A DNA stretch of 64,000 nucleotides from DATAPD01 sp036265385 (GCA_036265385.1 DATAPD010000005.1:1-64000); one strand, 5' to 3'; counted from the first letter of the stretch, positions 53,295-61,692 are shown. Notes: generated by a model not told the origin, from the letters alone. Numbers and translations: made by a program.

Positions 53295-53921
53295 ATGATC
53301 TTCCACACAATCGTTCATAACTTTCTCAGGAAACTTTGCGTTGTCGTTATGGTTGTAGCTGCTGTTCCTGCGTTCTCACAAACAGCACCAGCAACAAAGA
53401 CCGAATCACCAGCCGTGACGCCCGAGATACAGCAGCTTCGGTCCGCGTTCGAGAAATACAAGGATCCGTTCGTTGCTGTGCGCGATGGTTATTTCTCAAC
53501 GGTAGCCTGCATCAACTTCCCGCACGAGTCGATGCCCGGCCACGTGCAATACCCGAAAGGCGCGATGGGAGTGCATTTTCTGAACCCGGCACTGATCGCA
53601 CCTGTGCTCGATCCCATGAAGCCGCAGATCCTCTTATATGAACCCGACGCGAATGGCGCTCTTCGATTGACGGGTGTGGAGTGGTTTCTTCCACTGGCCC
53701 TCGCGAAAGAGCGTCCCAAGATGTTCGGTCACGAATTTCTTGGGCCGATGGAAGGCCACGAGCCAGTGATGCCGTCCGATCTGACCCACTATGATCTGCA
53801 TGTGTGGCTCTTCAAGGACAATCCGGAAGGTATGTTTGCGCCAACCAATCCGGCGGTGAAGTGTACGGGATATTCGTACGCGCTCGATGAGCACTCTACG
53901 AAGATTGCAGCGACAAAGTGA
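53295..53921 (+). CDS. Secreted protein of unknown function
   Basis: A 208-residue product from ATG 53295 (GTG at 53289 is an alternative) with a signal peptide (about residues 1-29, FSQTA). The mature protein has a conserved-looking HESMPGHVQYPKGAMGVHFLNP, VLDPMKPQILLYEP and HVWLFKDNPEGMFAPTNP, several His that could bind metal. Ribosome-binding site AGGGGGTGAG. No family recalled. Convergent with the GYD gene, sharing a bidirectional terminator. Confidence 0.65.
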   Translation: MIFHTIVHNFLRKLCVVVMVVAAVPAFSQTAPATKTESPAVTPEIQQLRSAFEKYKDPFVAVRDGYFSTVACINFPHESMPGHVQYPKGAMGVHFLNPALIAPVLDPMKPQILLYEPDANGALRLTGVEWFLPLALAKERPKMFGHEFLGPMEGHEPVMPSDLTHYDLHVWLFKDNPEGMFAPTNPAVKCTGYSYALDEHSTKIAATK

Positions 53922-53959
53922 ACCTGTGCATCCCAGCTTTCGGATGCTACGAGCCTTGA

Positions 53960-54000
53960 AAAAAGAAAAGCGGCCCGTGGTTTGGGCCGCTCATATTTTT
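53960..54000. terminator. Bidirectional intrinsic terminator
   Basis: AGCGGCCC (53969-53976) and GGGCCGCT (53984-53991) form an eight-base-pair stem with a seven-base loop. A-runs at 53960-53968 and T-run at 53996-54000 allow termination from both convergent genes. Confidence 0.8.
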
Positions 54001-54009
54001 GGCTCAACG

Positions 54010-54342
54010 TTATGCAGCTTTTGCGGCTGAACGATATCCCGATTGTTTGGCTTTTTCCATCGCATCCATCGCTTCTTCCACTGAGAGCAATGGTGTCGTT
54101 TGCACCGACTTGCAGGCTCCGCCGCCTGCGAATGCCATCGCAATGCCTGCGGCGCTTACATTGTCCGGCATTTCTGTAATCAGAATCACGTCATAGTCGC
54201 CAAAAGAGAAATATGCTGTCTTGACTTTGCCGCCCAATTTTTCGATGGCCGGTCGCACGGCTTCGATACGGTCTTGAGGTTTTTTTAACAGCGCTCCCCA
54301 GCCTTCCGGTGAGTACGCTACCTGATGCAAGTAATGTGGCAT
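54010..54342 (-). CDS. GYD-domain protein
   Basis: The 110-residue protein matches the GYD family: KVKTAYFSFGDYDVILITEMPD, with the GDYD motif, and IEKLGGKVK before it, in a ferredoxin-like small domain. The C-terminus LLSVEEAMDAMEKAKQSGY is helical. Function in this family is not established. Ribosome-binding site AAAGGAGG precedes ATG 54342. Confidence 0.85.
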   Translation of the reverse strand: MPHYLHQVAYSPEGWGALLKKPQDRIEAVRPAIEKLGGKVKTAYFSFGDYDVILITEMPDNVSAAGIAMAFAGGGACKSVQTTPLLSVEEAMDAMEKAKQSGYRSAAKAA

Positions 54343-54448
54343 AGGACCTCCTTTGAAAGGCAGAGGCGCATATTCACAAAGCGCAAAGCAAAAGTCAACG
54401 CCGCTTCCATGATGACGAGAGCTGCGCCTTAAGCCTTCAAACGAAATG

Positions 54449-54454
54449 TATAAT
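54449..54454 (+). promoter_or_regulatory. TATAAT box seven bases before the VOC gene
   Basis: A perfect TATAAT ends seven bases before ATG 54462, so transcription would begin at or within a base or two of the start codon (leaderless). No Shine-Dalgarno sequence lies between. Confidence 0.45.
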
Positions 54455-54461
54455 CCCCGCC

Positions 54462-54977
54462 ATGCGAGGACTACCCTGGATTACAATTGCGCTCGTTTCG
54501 CTGTTGTTCAGCGCAGCCTGGTCACAAGAAGGACAGAAAGTGAAATCTTCAGAACCTGACCAATCGAAGCCGCCCGTCAAAACAGAACAGCGCGGTCGCA
54601 TCATTGGGATCGGTGGTGTCTTCTTCAAAACCGCGAATCGTGACCAGATGCGCGAGTGGTATGCGAAGCATCTTGGGCTCGCTGACAAAGGCTATGGCGC
54701 GATGCTTCCCTGGCGCGAACACGACGACCCGCAGAAGGAACACGTCACTGTCTGGACCATTTTCCCCTCCTCCTCCGATTACTTCGATCCCGGCCACGCA
54801 CCGTTCATGATCAACTACATCGTGGACGATCTGGACGCTTTGCTCGACCGCTTGAAACAGGAGGGAGTAAAGATCGATCCTAAGCGAATGGATGAATCCT
54901 ACGGTCGCTTCGCCTGGATCTATGATTCGGATGGAAACAAAATCGAGCTCTGGCAGCCATTGCCCGAAAAGCATTAA
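54462..54977 (+). CDS. Secreted VOC (glyoxalase/bleomycin-resistance-type) protein
   Basis: A signal peptide (residues 1-22, AAWSQE) precedes a single VOC-type domain: RIIGIGGVFFKTANRDQMREW, YAKHLGLADKG, and the metal-side Glu near the end (GNKIELWQP). 171 residues. VOC domains bind divalent metals and act as isomerases, dioxygenases or binding proteins; being exported is unusual. Function unknown. Confidence 0.82.
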   Translation: MRGLPWITIALVSLLFSAAWSQEGQKVKSSEPDQSKPPVKTEQRGRIIGIGGVFFKTANRDQMREWYAKHLGLADKGYGAMLPWREHDDPQKEHVTVWTIFPSSSDYFDPGHAPFMINYIVDDLDALLDRLKQEGVKIDPKRMDESYGRFAWIYDSDGNKIELWQPLPEKH

Positions 54978-55138
54978 GGTCGCCGGATGTCAGCGCATCT
55001 AGTTACGGCTCGCAATTCCGTATGATCCCGATGGCGCGTTCTCTAGCGTAGTTGAGCGCTTCACGTTCTAACGCCACTCCTCCGTCAAGAGCCGTTTGAC
55101 TTCCATCGTCAGCAGCATCACAATTTAATTCACTCCAC

Positions 55139-55501
55139 ATGCGACTCCAGGGCTGGAAAGAAATTTCCGGTTATCTAAAGTGCGGGATCAGGACCGCTCA
55201 ACGTTGGGAAAAGCAAGGTCTTCCCGTGCGGCAACTTGGTAAGGGTCGTCGCAGCCCAGTCTTCGCGTTTTCTGAGGAATTGGACGAGTGGGTCAAACGT
55301 GGCGGACTTCGTCAACTTTCCCCAAACGGCAACTCCGAACTGGTGCAACATAGCGCTCAGCTGCGCGCACAGATCCGGGAGAGTCGCGAGCATTTGAAAG
55401 CACAATTGCAAACTCTATGGGAGGGAATTACAACACTTCGCAACATCAAGGACAGAAAGGGATCGCGTGTCAGTGACAAGAGTGGGCGAGCAACAAAATG
55501 A
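55139..55501 (+). CDS. Helix-turn-helix protein A (MerR/excisionase-like)
   Basis: The N-terminal part, LQGWKEISGYLKCGIRTAQR through PVRQLGKGRRSP, is a small helix-turn-helix-like domain with a Trp-rich recognition stretch, followed by a wing and a helical coil (SAQLRAQIRESREHLKAQLQTLWE). It closely resembles the N-terminal region of the protein at 59852-60199: both have GWKEI/SWKEI, RTAQRW/RTVQRW and LGKGRRSP/LGKSRRSP. 120 residues. The pair brackets the CheB/CheR genes. Confidence 0.75.
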   Translation: MRLQGWKEISGYLKCGIRTAQRWEKQGLPVRQLGKGRRSPVFAFSEELDEWVKRGGLRQLSPNGNSELVQHSAQLRAQIRESREHLKAQLQTLWEGITTLRNIKDRKGSRVSDKSGRATK

Positions 55502-55629
55502 CCTTTCGAGTTCGCGCATCTTGAGCTACTCCCCGGTTTTTGCGCTCCGATAGTGGCGCTTCTTGGCGTTTGGATGACATTGAGTTCAAGATTAGCCTTG
55601 TTGATAGCTCTCAACCCTGAAAGAACAAC

Positions 55630-55812
55630 ATGCCATCGAATTTGTCAGCTCAGATTGTTGCGCTCTGCCAGAAAGCTTCGTGTGAGCAGGACACTCACAA
55701 ACTGCTCGAACTCACGAAGGAGATCAACGAACTTCTTCAGCTCGAAGAGCAAACGAAACAGAGTCAGCTCGCGCCGGTTGACGGCCATTCCGATCAAAAG
55801 AGGAGCGCCTAG
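55630..55812 (+). CDS. Small helical protein, unknown
   Basis: A 60-codon ORF with MPSNLSAQIVALCQKASCEQ and then a charged helix THKLLELTKEINELLQLEEQ. It is predicted to be all-helical and soluble. GAAAGA lies eight bases before ATG. It sits between the first HTH gene and the CheB gene. No family recalled. Confidence 0.5.
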   Translation: MPSNLSAQIVALCQKASCEQDTHKLLELTKEINELLQLEEQTKQSQLAPVDGHSDQKRSA

Positions 55813-55970
55813 CCGCCTCTCACTAGATATGCTGGAAACGGTATTCGTCTAGGTACTCCCACTTAAGCTGCGCATAATTCGTCCGGGTTTCGCCTCGGAC
55901 TTAAGCCCCTCCACGCACGCGCAATGTACTCGCCCTCCCTTTTCGGCATCCAAGCGCCAGAGGTTATCTC

Positions 55971-56954
55971 ATGGCCAAGAGGGACATTTTTGTAATCGGT
56001 GCCTCCGCTGGCGGAATTCAGGTCCTCCAGTCAGTCCTCAGGGCTCTGCCATGGGATTTCCCGGCAGCGATTTTTATCGTCCTTCACACAACAGAGGATA
56101 GTCCGGGATTGCTCCCGGAAATTCTGAACCGTGATAGCAAGATTCCCGTCCTCTACGCTGTACACGGTGCACCCATTTTGCCAGCGCGTGTCTATATTGC
56201 CCCTTCTGGCCAGCGTCACATGCTCTTGGATCGGGGAAGAATTCTCCTGCAACCAGGACCACGTGAAAATCGCAGCCGTCCTTCCATTGACGCACTCTTC
56301 CGTTCCGCGTCGCATGCCTATGGCAATCAGGTCGTTGGCATTGTTCTCACAGGCAATCTCGATGACGGATCCGCTGGATTGCTGGACATTAAAACTCGTG
56401 GAGGAATCGCCATCGTCCAGGACCCGGGAAAAGCGTTGGCACCTTCTATGCCTGAGAGCGCCATGGAAATCACAGATGTAGATTATGTGCTCCCGGCTGA
56501 GGAGATTGGCCCCAAGCTCGTGGAACTGGCCAAATCCGAATTGTCTACTCATATGCAATTAGTCCCCAACGGAGGTCAAGCCAGCATGGACGCCACCGGA
56601 TCGACCTATTCCTGTCCGGAGTGTGGCGGTGTCCTCGAAGAAATGCGGGAAAGCAGTATGCTTCGCTTTCGTTGTCGTGTCGGACACATCTACTCTCCCG
56701 ATAGCTTGATGGCAGATCAGACCGAAGCCGTGGAACGCGCGCTATGGGCCGCTATTCGCAGCATGGAAGAGCAGGCTGAGTTCTCTCAGCGCTTAGCGAA
56801 AAATTCCAAGCAGAAGAAGCACACACGCCTCGAGCACCGCTTTCGCGAGAAAGCGGAAACGAACCGTGAAAATGCCGCGATCCTTCGCGAACTGCTTCAG
56901 AAAAACGCGGACGAACTTCTGGAGATGCCTGAAGAAAGGACCGGAACCAAATAG
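55971..56954 (+). CDS. Stand-alone CheB methylesterase with zinc-ribbon and coiled-coil tail
   Basis: The protein has the CheB catalytic domain but no receiver domain. The catalytic triad residues are Ser12 (GASAGG), His39 (VLHTT) and an Asp at 131-132 (NLDDGSAG). Residues about 211-240 form a Cys/His cluster, C215 and C218 (CPECGG) with C235 and H239 (CRVGH), which may bind zinc. Then follows a charged coiled coil to the end. 327 residues. Unlike the usual pathway, no chemoreceptor, CheA or CheW is present, so it may serve a CheB/CheR-type signalling switch outside motility. Confidence 0.85.
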   Translation: MAKRDIFVIGASAGGIQVLQSVLRALPWDFPAAIFIVLHTTEDSPGLLPEILNRDSKIPVLYAVHGAPILPARVYIAPSGQRHMLLDRGRILLQPGPRENRSRPSIDALFRSASHAYGNQVVGIVLTGNLDDGSAGLLDIKTRGGIAIVQDPGKALAPSMPESAMEITDVDYVLPAEEIGPKLVELAKSELSTHMQLVPNGGQASMDATGSTYSCPECGGVLEEMRESSMLRFRCRVGHIYSPDSLMADQTEAVERALWAAIRSMEEQAEFSQRLAKNSKQKKHTRLEHRFREKAETNRENAAILRELLQKNADELLEMPEERTGTK

Positions 56955-56963
56955 AGCTCCTCC

Positions 56964-57182
56964 ATGGATGATCTCGAGAAGCGAAGCCGAAAACTGCTGG
57001 AGCAGGCGAAAAAGTTCGAGAAGGCCGCCCACGCAATTCATGATATGGCCGACGCTGTCCACAAGAAGATGGAGAAGCTTCATCTGAAAGCCAAGGCGTC
57101 AAGCGAGACAGCTCGAAGAGTGCGAAGCGCGATAAAGGAATCTGGTGAGAACCATTGCAGGTTGAAGACAACCACGAAGTAG
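56964..57182 (+). CDS. Small coiled-coil protein
   Basis: A 72-codon ORF starting nine bases after the CheB stop. The product is almost wholly charged helix: MDDLEKRSRKLLEQAKKFEK and AHAIHDMADAVHKKMEKLHL. It ends basic. It lies in the CheB/CheR operon and could be a scaffold or partner. No ribosome-binding site beyond GAGCTCC. Confidence 0.5.
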   Translation: MDDLEKRSRKLLEQAKKFEKAAHAIHDMADAVHKKMEKLHLKAKASSETARRVRSAIKESGENHCRLKTTTK

Positions 57183-57216
57183 TTGAGTTCAGTCGGCCGA
57201 TTTTTCTTTGTCTAGA

Positions 57217-57244
57217 TTGACTGCCTTCCACACGCGACTACAAT
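57217..57244 (+). promoter_or_regulatory. Candidate internal promoter before the second CheB
   Basis: TTGACT (57217-57222) and TACAAT (57239-57244) have a 16-base spacer. The -10 overlaps ATG 57243, so if it is used, translation would begin at the GTG at 57261. Confidence 0.4.
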
Positions 57245-57896
57245 GGACGGGGCAATCTCCGTGCCTAATAAGAACAAGAAGAAGCCTAAATTTAATCAAG
57301 CGCGTGAATGCGAGTTGATTGCCATCGGTGCATCTGCAGGGGGATTTTTTGCGCTCGCGCAGGTGCTGACGGATATGAGTTCGGATTTTCCACCAATCGT
57401 CGTGGTCCAGCATTTGGATCCCAGGCACAAAAGCCAGATGGCAGGCCTACTGACTCGCAAAACTCGTAAGAGCGTCAAAGAAGCTGAAGACGGTGAGCCT
57501 CTCGTCGATGGGACCGTTTACATCGGACCGCCCAACGAGCATCTCCTAGTTTCGAAAGGCAAGATTCAGCTTGCCCACTCCCGGTTAGTTCGCTTTTCCC
57601 GGCCCTCAATCGACGTGATGTTTGCCTCTATCGCTGCGCTTTATGGCGAACGAACGATCGGTGTTATCCTGAGCGGCTCGAACCGCGATGGCGCAGACGG
57701 TATCGCTGCTGTAAAACGCGCCGGTGGCATTACCATCGCCCAGGATCCCGCAACCGCTGAGTTTCGAGTCATGCCGCAGTCGGCCATTGACAGCGGTTGC
57801 GTCGATCTCGTCGTCCAGCTCGACCGTATGGGAACGACTCTTTCTGAACTCATCGGCAGGGGTACAGTGAAAAAATGGCAGCGGAAGTCACATTAA
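57243..57896 (+). CDS. Second stand-alone CheB methylesterase domain
   Basis: A receiver-less CheB domain with Ser31 (GASAGG), His57 (VVQHLDP) and Asp149 (SNRDG). The N-terminal 20 residues are Lys-rich (KNKKKPKF) and may be non-native if GTG 57261 is the true start, which a promoter-like sequence overlapping ATG suggests. 217 residues at most. Its last 22 bases overlap the CheR gene, so the two are translated together, mirroring the CheB-CheR fusion proteins of other bacteria. Confidence 0.85.
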   Translation: MDGAISVPNKNKKKPKFNQARECELIAIGASAGGFFALAQVLTDMSSDFPPIVVVQHLDPRHKSQMAGLLTRKTRKSVKEAEDGEPLVDGTVYIGPPNEHLLVSKGKIQLAHSRLVRFSRPSIDVMFASIAALYGERTIGVILSGSNRDGADGIAAVKRAGGITIAQDPATAEFRVMPQSAIDSGCVDLVVQLDRMGTTLSELIGRGTVKKWQRKSH

Positions 57897-59749
57897 AAGA
57901 CTTTCTCGAGGAACTCGCGGACCAACGCAGTTTCGACTTCCGCGGATACAAGAAGTCTACTCTTGAGCGCCGCTTTCGTCGCCGCATGTTTCAGCTCAGC
58001 CTCGATTCCTATGCCAAATACAGCGAGTACATTCGGAAGCATCCGGACGAGGTCAACCAGCTACTCAACACCATCCTAATCAACGTTACGGAATTCTTCC
58101 GCGACCCTCCCGCCTGGGAAATTCTGCGTCATGAAGTCCTGCCGTCGATTCTGAAACGCGTCAAACCAGGCCACTCGTTCCGCGCCTGGAGCGCGGGTTG
58201 CGCCAGTGGAGAAGAGCCTTACTCCATCGCCATCCTGCTCGCGGAATATTTCGGCTCACACGTTCAGGAATACGACATCAAGATCTACGCCACGGACATC
58301 GACGAAGAAGCGCTGAATGCAGCCCGCCGTGGCGAGTATTCCGAAGAAGCGATTCGCCGCGTTCGACCCGAATGGCGTCAAAAATTTTTCCATGGCAAAG
58401 GATTGATGCGCGTCAGCCGTGAAATTCGTCGGCTGGTTATCTTTGGCCGCAGCAATCTAGCCCAGGATGCACCCATTTCCAACGTCAATCTCCTCGTATG
58501 CCGCAATCTGCTCATCTACTTCGATCCCGACCTGCAGAAACAGATTCTTAATCGCCTCCACTATGCGCTCAAGCCAGGAGGCGTGCTGTTCCTTGGCAAG
58601 TCCGAATCGCAGCTCACTAACTCGCCCTTGTTTCAACGTGCCAACGCGCGATGGCGAATTTTTCAGCGCAAGTCGAACACCCAAGCACCCGACGAACGGG
58701 CCACTTTCGCTTCCGATCAAGCTGATCTCGACACTGCCCAGCGCGCCAGCCAACTCGACAGCACACGCCAGCAGAACCGATACATGCTTGAGACCTTGCG
58801 CGCGGGTATTTTTATCCTCGGTTCCGAGGATACGGTCCAGCAGCACAACAACGCCGCTCTGACGCTCTGCGCGTTACCCGCGGGCAACGTTATTGGCAGG
58901 CGACTTGCCGATACCGATCTTCTCCTGCGCATTCCGGAACTCAGCGGACACTTGCACGCCACTCGTGCAAATAACGAGTCGGTCCGCTTTCAGTCGCACA
59001 TCAGGGCTGGCAACGAAGATACGCTGCTGGATTTCACTCTTCGTCCCATCATCGACGAACGCGGAGTGCGCACTGGCACACTCATCTACATCGACGATCA
59101 GACGGTTCAGGAAAAACTTCAGAGTACTGTCGAAGAGCTTGAGTCCACTAGCGAAGAACTCCAGTCGGCCAACGAAGAGCTCGAAACCACCAACGAGGAA
59201 CTACAGTCCACCAACGAGGAACTGGAAACCACCAACGAAGAGCTCCAGTCCACTAACGAAGAGCTGGAAACGACCAACGAAGAACTTCAGTCACTCAACG
59301 AGGAACTCGAGACCACCAATCAGGAGCTCGAGGAACGCACCAAGGAACTCGATCAGGTAAATAGCGTGTATGCGCAAACCTTGGAGAAAATGCGGGTTCC
59401 AATCCTGCTTATCAATCAGGAACGCCAGATCCAATTCTGGAATACCACGGCATTACGCTTGTTCGGCTTCAAAAGCAAGCCGCCTGTCGACTTGAACGTC
59501 GACCAACTTCCAATTTCCCGCGGTTTGAAGGATCTTCTCATCCGACGGCATCGCGCCGTGCTTCTCAAAGAGCAGCCTATCGTTTCACGCGCTCAGCGCA
59601 TCTTCGATAATCTCAACTCTGTTGCCGATATTCACTTCAGCGTAGTTCCTGGAGAAGATAAGGGCAAAGATGTCCTGATCATGTTTGAACCCAGAAATGC
59701 GGATAAAGCGCCGAGGCACACGCAAAAGAAATCGAAAAGAAGGAATTGA
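57875..59749 (+). CDS. CheR methyltransferase with heptad-repeat coiled coil and PAS-like domains
   Basis: CheR uses SAM to methylate receptor glutamates. In this 624-residue protein the N-terminal 270 residues are the CheR domain with the SAM motif SAGCASGEEPYSIA near 104-117 and NVTEFFRDP. A PAS-like region (about 310-410) follows, then a coiled coil at 420-489 made of ten near-identical heptads, then another PAS-like domain (VPILLINQERQIQFWNTTAL, about 510 on) to the end. In related CheB-CheR-PAS fusions a histidine kinase often follows; none is fused here. Overlaps the second CheB gene by 22 bases. Confidence 0.88.
   Translation: MAAEVTLKDFLEELADQRSFDFRGYKKSTLERRFRRRMFQLSLDSYAKYSEYIRKHPDEVNQLLNTILINVTEFFRDPPAWEILRHEVLPSILKRVKPGHSFRAWSAGCASGEEPYSIAILLAEYFGSHVQEYDIKIYATDIDEEALNAARRGEYSEEAIRRVRPEWRQKFFHGKGLMRVSREIRRLVIFGRSNLAQDAPISNVNLLVCRNLLIYFDPDLQKQILNRLHYALKPGGVLFLGKSESQLTNSPLFQRANARWRIFQRKSNTQAPDERATFASDQADLDTAQRASQLDSTRQQNRYMLETLRAGIFILGSEDTVQQHNNAALTLCALPAGNVIGRRLADTDLLLRIPELSGHLHATRANNESVRFQSHIRAGNEDTLLDFTLRPIIDERGVRTGTLIYIDDQTVQEKLQSTVEELESTSEELQSANEELETTNEELQSTNEELETTNEELQSTNEELETTNEELQSLNEELETTNQELEERTKELDQVNSVYAQTLEKMRVPILLINQERQIQFWNTTALRLFGFKSKPPVDLNVDQLPISRGLKDLLIRRHRAVLLKEQPIVSRAQRIFDNLNSVADIHFSVVPGEDKGKDVLIMFEPRNADKAPRHTQKKSKRRN
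59132..59341 (+). repeat. 21-bp in-frame tandem repeats encoding ten coiled-coil heptads
   Basis: Ten 21-bp units encode alternating EELETTN and EELQSTN-type heptads (last QELEERT). DNA differs at many third positions, so the amino-acid pattern is under selection and not a recent DNA expansion. This likely makes a rigid helical linker. Confidence 0.8.
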
Positions 59750-59851
59750 AGAAGGGAAGTATGGGCGCGTGCTACTTCATCCGAGCCCGTAAATCAGCCA
59801 GTCTCTTGGCTAGCAGTTCCGCTTGCCGGTATTGCCGTACACTCGACTCAG

Positions 59852-60199
59852 CTACGTGGTGGGCCAACTCGTGATGCTCGTCATGAGGCGTTTTGACTCT
59901 GCCATATTTGCCAAGTGGGTTTCATGCTTTCGGCCCAATCCGTCTTTGTGATCTTTGCGCGACTTTGGCTTGAAATCGGAGTTCGACGGTAGTGGACCGA
60001 CTGTCGAAATCCAGAAATTCAGTTCACTAACTAACGCAACGACTGGACTACGCCGGCTCTTGCCGAGTCGGCGAACCGGCAAGTGCAGGTCATGTTCCCA
60101 TCGCTGCACCGTCCGCACACCGCGCCCCATGTAATCTGCAATCTCTTTCCAGGAATTTAGTGTCTGCGAGTTTGGCCGCCGGGCTAGGTTCAGAAACAC
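59852..60199 (-). CDS. Helix-turn-helix protein B (paralog of 55139-55501)
   Basis: The 115-residue product, with GTG start at 60199, has LNSWKEIADYMGRGVRTVQR and PVRRLGKSRRSP like protein A, followed by LVSELNFWI, then a disordered tail. The start codon is preceded by G10 and TA; the G-run may act as a Shine-Dalgarno element or be unstable. The opposite orientation to protein A suggests that the genes between are flanked or regulated by the pair. Confidence 0.7.
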   Translation of the reverse strand: MFLNLARRPNSQTLNSWKEIADYMGRGVRTVQRWEHDLHLPVRRLGKSRRSPVVALVSELNFWISTVGPLPSNSDFKPKSRKDHKDGLGRKHETHLANMAESKRLMTSITSWPTT

Positions 60200-60201
60200 T
60201 A

Positions 60202-60211
60202 CCCCCCCCCC
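60202..60211 (-). repeat. Poly-G tract before HTH protein B start
   Basis: Ten consecutive C on the plus strand (G on the minus) end two bases before GTG 60199. Such runs can slip during replication. A second in-frame possibility upstream would appear with 11 G. It might also be an assembly error-prone site. Confidence 0.7.
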
Positions 60212-60267
60212 ACGCTTGGAAGAGCGCAGCAGGTGTGTGCTTTGAGCAGTATATCCGAAAGCGTCCT

Positions 60268-61692
60268 TTAAACTTCGCCGTTTAGCAAATTGAGAGGACC
60301 CGACAAGAGGATGTCGCCGTTTGGTGACTGTTTGGATTTCTCGCCATCGGGCCTGGGACCAAGCTGCGGTTCTGACGACACGGTGTTTTCGCCAGCGGGA
60401 AGCTCAATCTTCAATGTGGTGCCAGACTGCCCTGATTCCAGTTCCAATGTGCCACCCAACTCCACAATTCGCTCTCTCAATCCCGCCAACCCGATGCCCG
60501 TTGTTCCGCGGCTCAAGCGAAACTGCTCCAAAACCGTTTCCGGAATCCCCTTGCCTTGATCCGTTACCGTCATGATCACTCGGCCCGGAATTGTCCGTAC
60601 GACCACATGCGCCGACCTGCTTCCGGAGTGGCGATGGATATTAGTCAGTCCCTCTTGCAGCGCCCGGAACAGGGCTAGTGAAATCTCTCTTGGCAGTTCC
60701 TCTTCGTCGCCGTCGAACTCGATTTTCACATCGATCTTGCTGCGTTCTTTGTATCCGTCTACATACCACCTGGCTGCCGAAGCGAACCCTTTTTCGTCGA
60801 GAAGCGGCGGATGTAACAGGTGAGAAAGTGTTCGCGTTTCCGAAGCTCCTTGTTGTGCCATCTGCACCGATTCCGACAACAGTACGTCTCGTCTCTCTGT
60901 CGACATTTCCTGGTGCCGGATCGTGTCCAGCATCATCGCCATCCCGGCAAAGTATTGACCGATGCTGTCGTGCAGTTCTCGCGCGATCTTCCGTCGTTCC
61001 ACATCTTGCAGTTCGAGTAACCGCGCGCTCAGGCGCCGCACGGCCTGTTGTGCGAGTCTCCGATCCCGTAATTCGACGACCACTTGCCGGAAACTGAGTG
61101 TCAACAAGGCAATTGCAATCGCAAAAGCGCCGATAGTGACGACTCGAGCTTGTGTGAAGACATTCTCCGAAATCGTTTTCCGCTCGGATAACAGGCCCTC
61201 TTCATGCCCGCGCATCTCAGTCAGGATCGAAGCAACCTGCTGCATCACTTCGCCGCCTTCCGCTGTGATCGCAAGTTGACGCTCTTTGTCCGGCACGCCG
61301 CTTTCGCGCAGTTTCAACGACTCCTCAAGTAGTGCGACTCGTTGCTGCAGGGTGGGTTCGAGTCTTGCAATCGCGGCTTGCTGCTCTGGATTGTCCGAGG
61401 TGAGGCGTTTTATTTCCGCGAGCTCATTTGGAACTTGGGCAATTGCCGAACGCGTTGCCTGCAGTCGCTCTTGTTCGTTTGCAAAAATGTATCGGAGTCG
61501 GCCCGAGTCGGCTCGTAAGATATCGTTGTGTAATCGCGTCAGGGCGCTGTTGACTTGATGCGTATGCGCGATCCACTTTTCACTCGTAACCAGTTTCCGG
61601 GTTACAAGATCTGTCGCGATCCCCAAAACAATCAATACCACCACGCCTATAGCAAACAGGGTCCAGCTCAGGCGTTCCGACAAGTAGCGCAT
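60268..61692 (-). CDS. Sensor histidine kinase (CHASE3-like, HisKA_3, HATPase)
   Basis: A 474-residue NarL-type sensor kinase. First membrane helix about 10-30, an all-helical periplasmic region (about 35-175) resembling CHASE3, second helix about 184-205. HisKA_3 motif ERRKIARELHDSIGQYFAGM with phospho-acceptor H241. The ATP-binding domain has the N-box ALQEGLTNIHRHSGS, then DQGKGIP, and GTTGIGLAGLRERIVELGGT. No LuxR-type response regulator is adjacent; the partner is probably elsewhere or outside the window. Confidence 0.92.
   Translation of the reverse strand: MRYLSERLSWTLFAIGVVVLIVLGIATDLVTRKLVTSEKWIAHTHQVNSALTRLHNDILRADSGRLRYIFANEQERLQATRSAIAQVPNELAEIKRLTSDNPEQQAAIARLEPTLQQRVALLEESLKLRESGVPDKERQLAITAEGGEVMQQVASILTEMRGHEEGLLSERKTISENVFTQARVVTIGAFAIAIALLTLSFRQVVVELRDRRLAQQAVRRLSARLLELQDVERRKIARELHDSIGQYFAGMAMMLDTIRHQEMSTERRDVLLSESVQMAQQGASETRTLSHLLHPPLLDEKGFASAARWYVDGYKERSKIDVKIEFDGDEEELPREISLALFRALQEGLTNIHRHSGSRSAHVVVRTIPGRVIMTVTDQGKGIPETVLEQFRLSRGTTGIGLAGLRERIVELGGTLELESGQSGTTLKIELPAGENTVSSEPQLGPRPDGEKSKQSPNGDILLSGPLNLLNGEV

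Noticed and set aside
59132..59341. CRISPR array or DNA repeat element
   Set aside because: The 21-bp period encodes in-frame coiled-coil heptads without spacers, and third positions vary.
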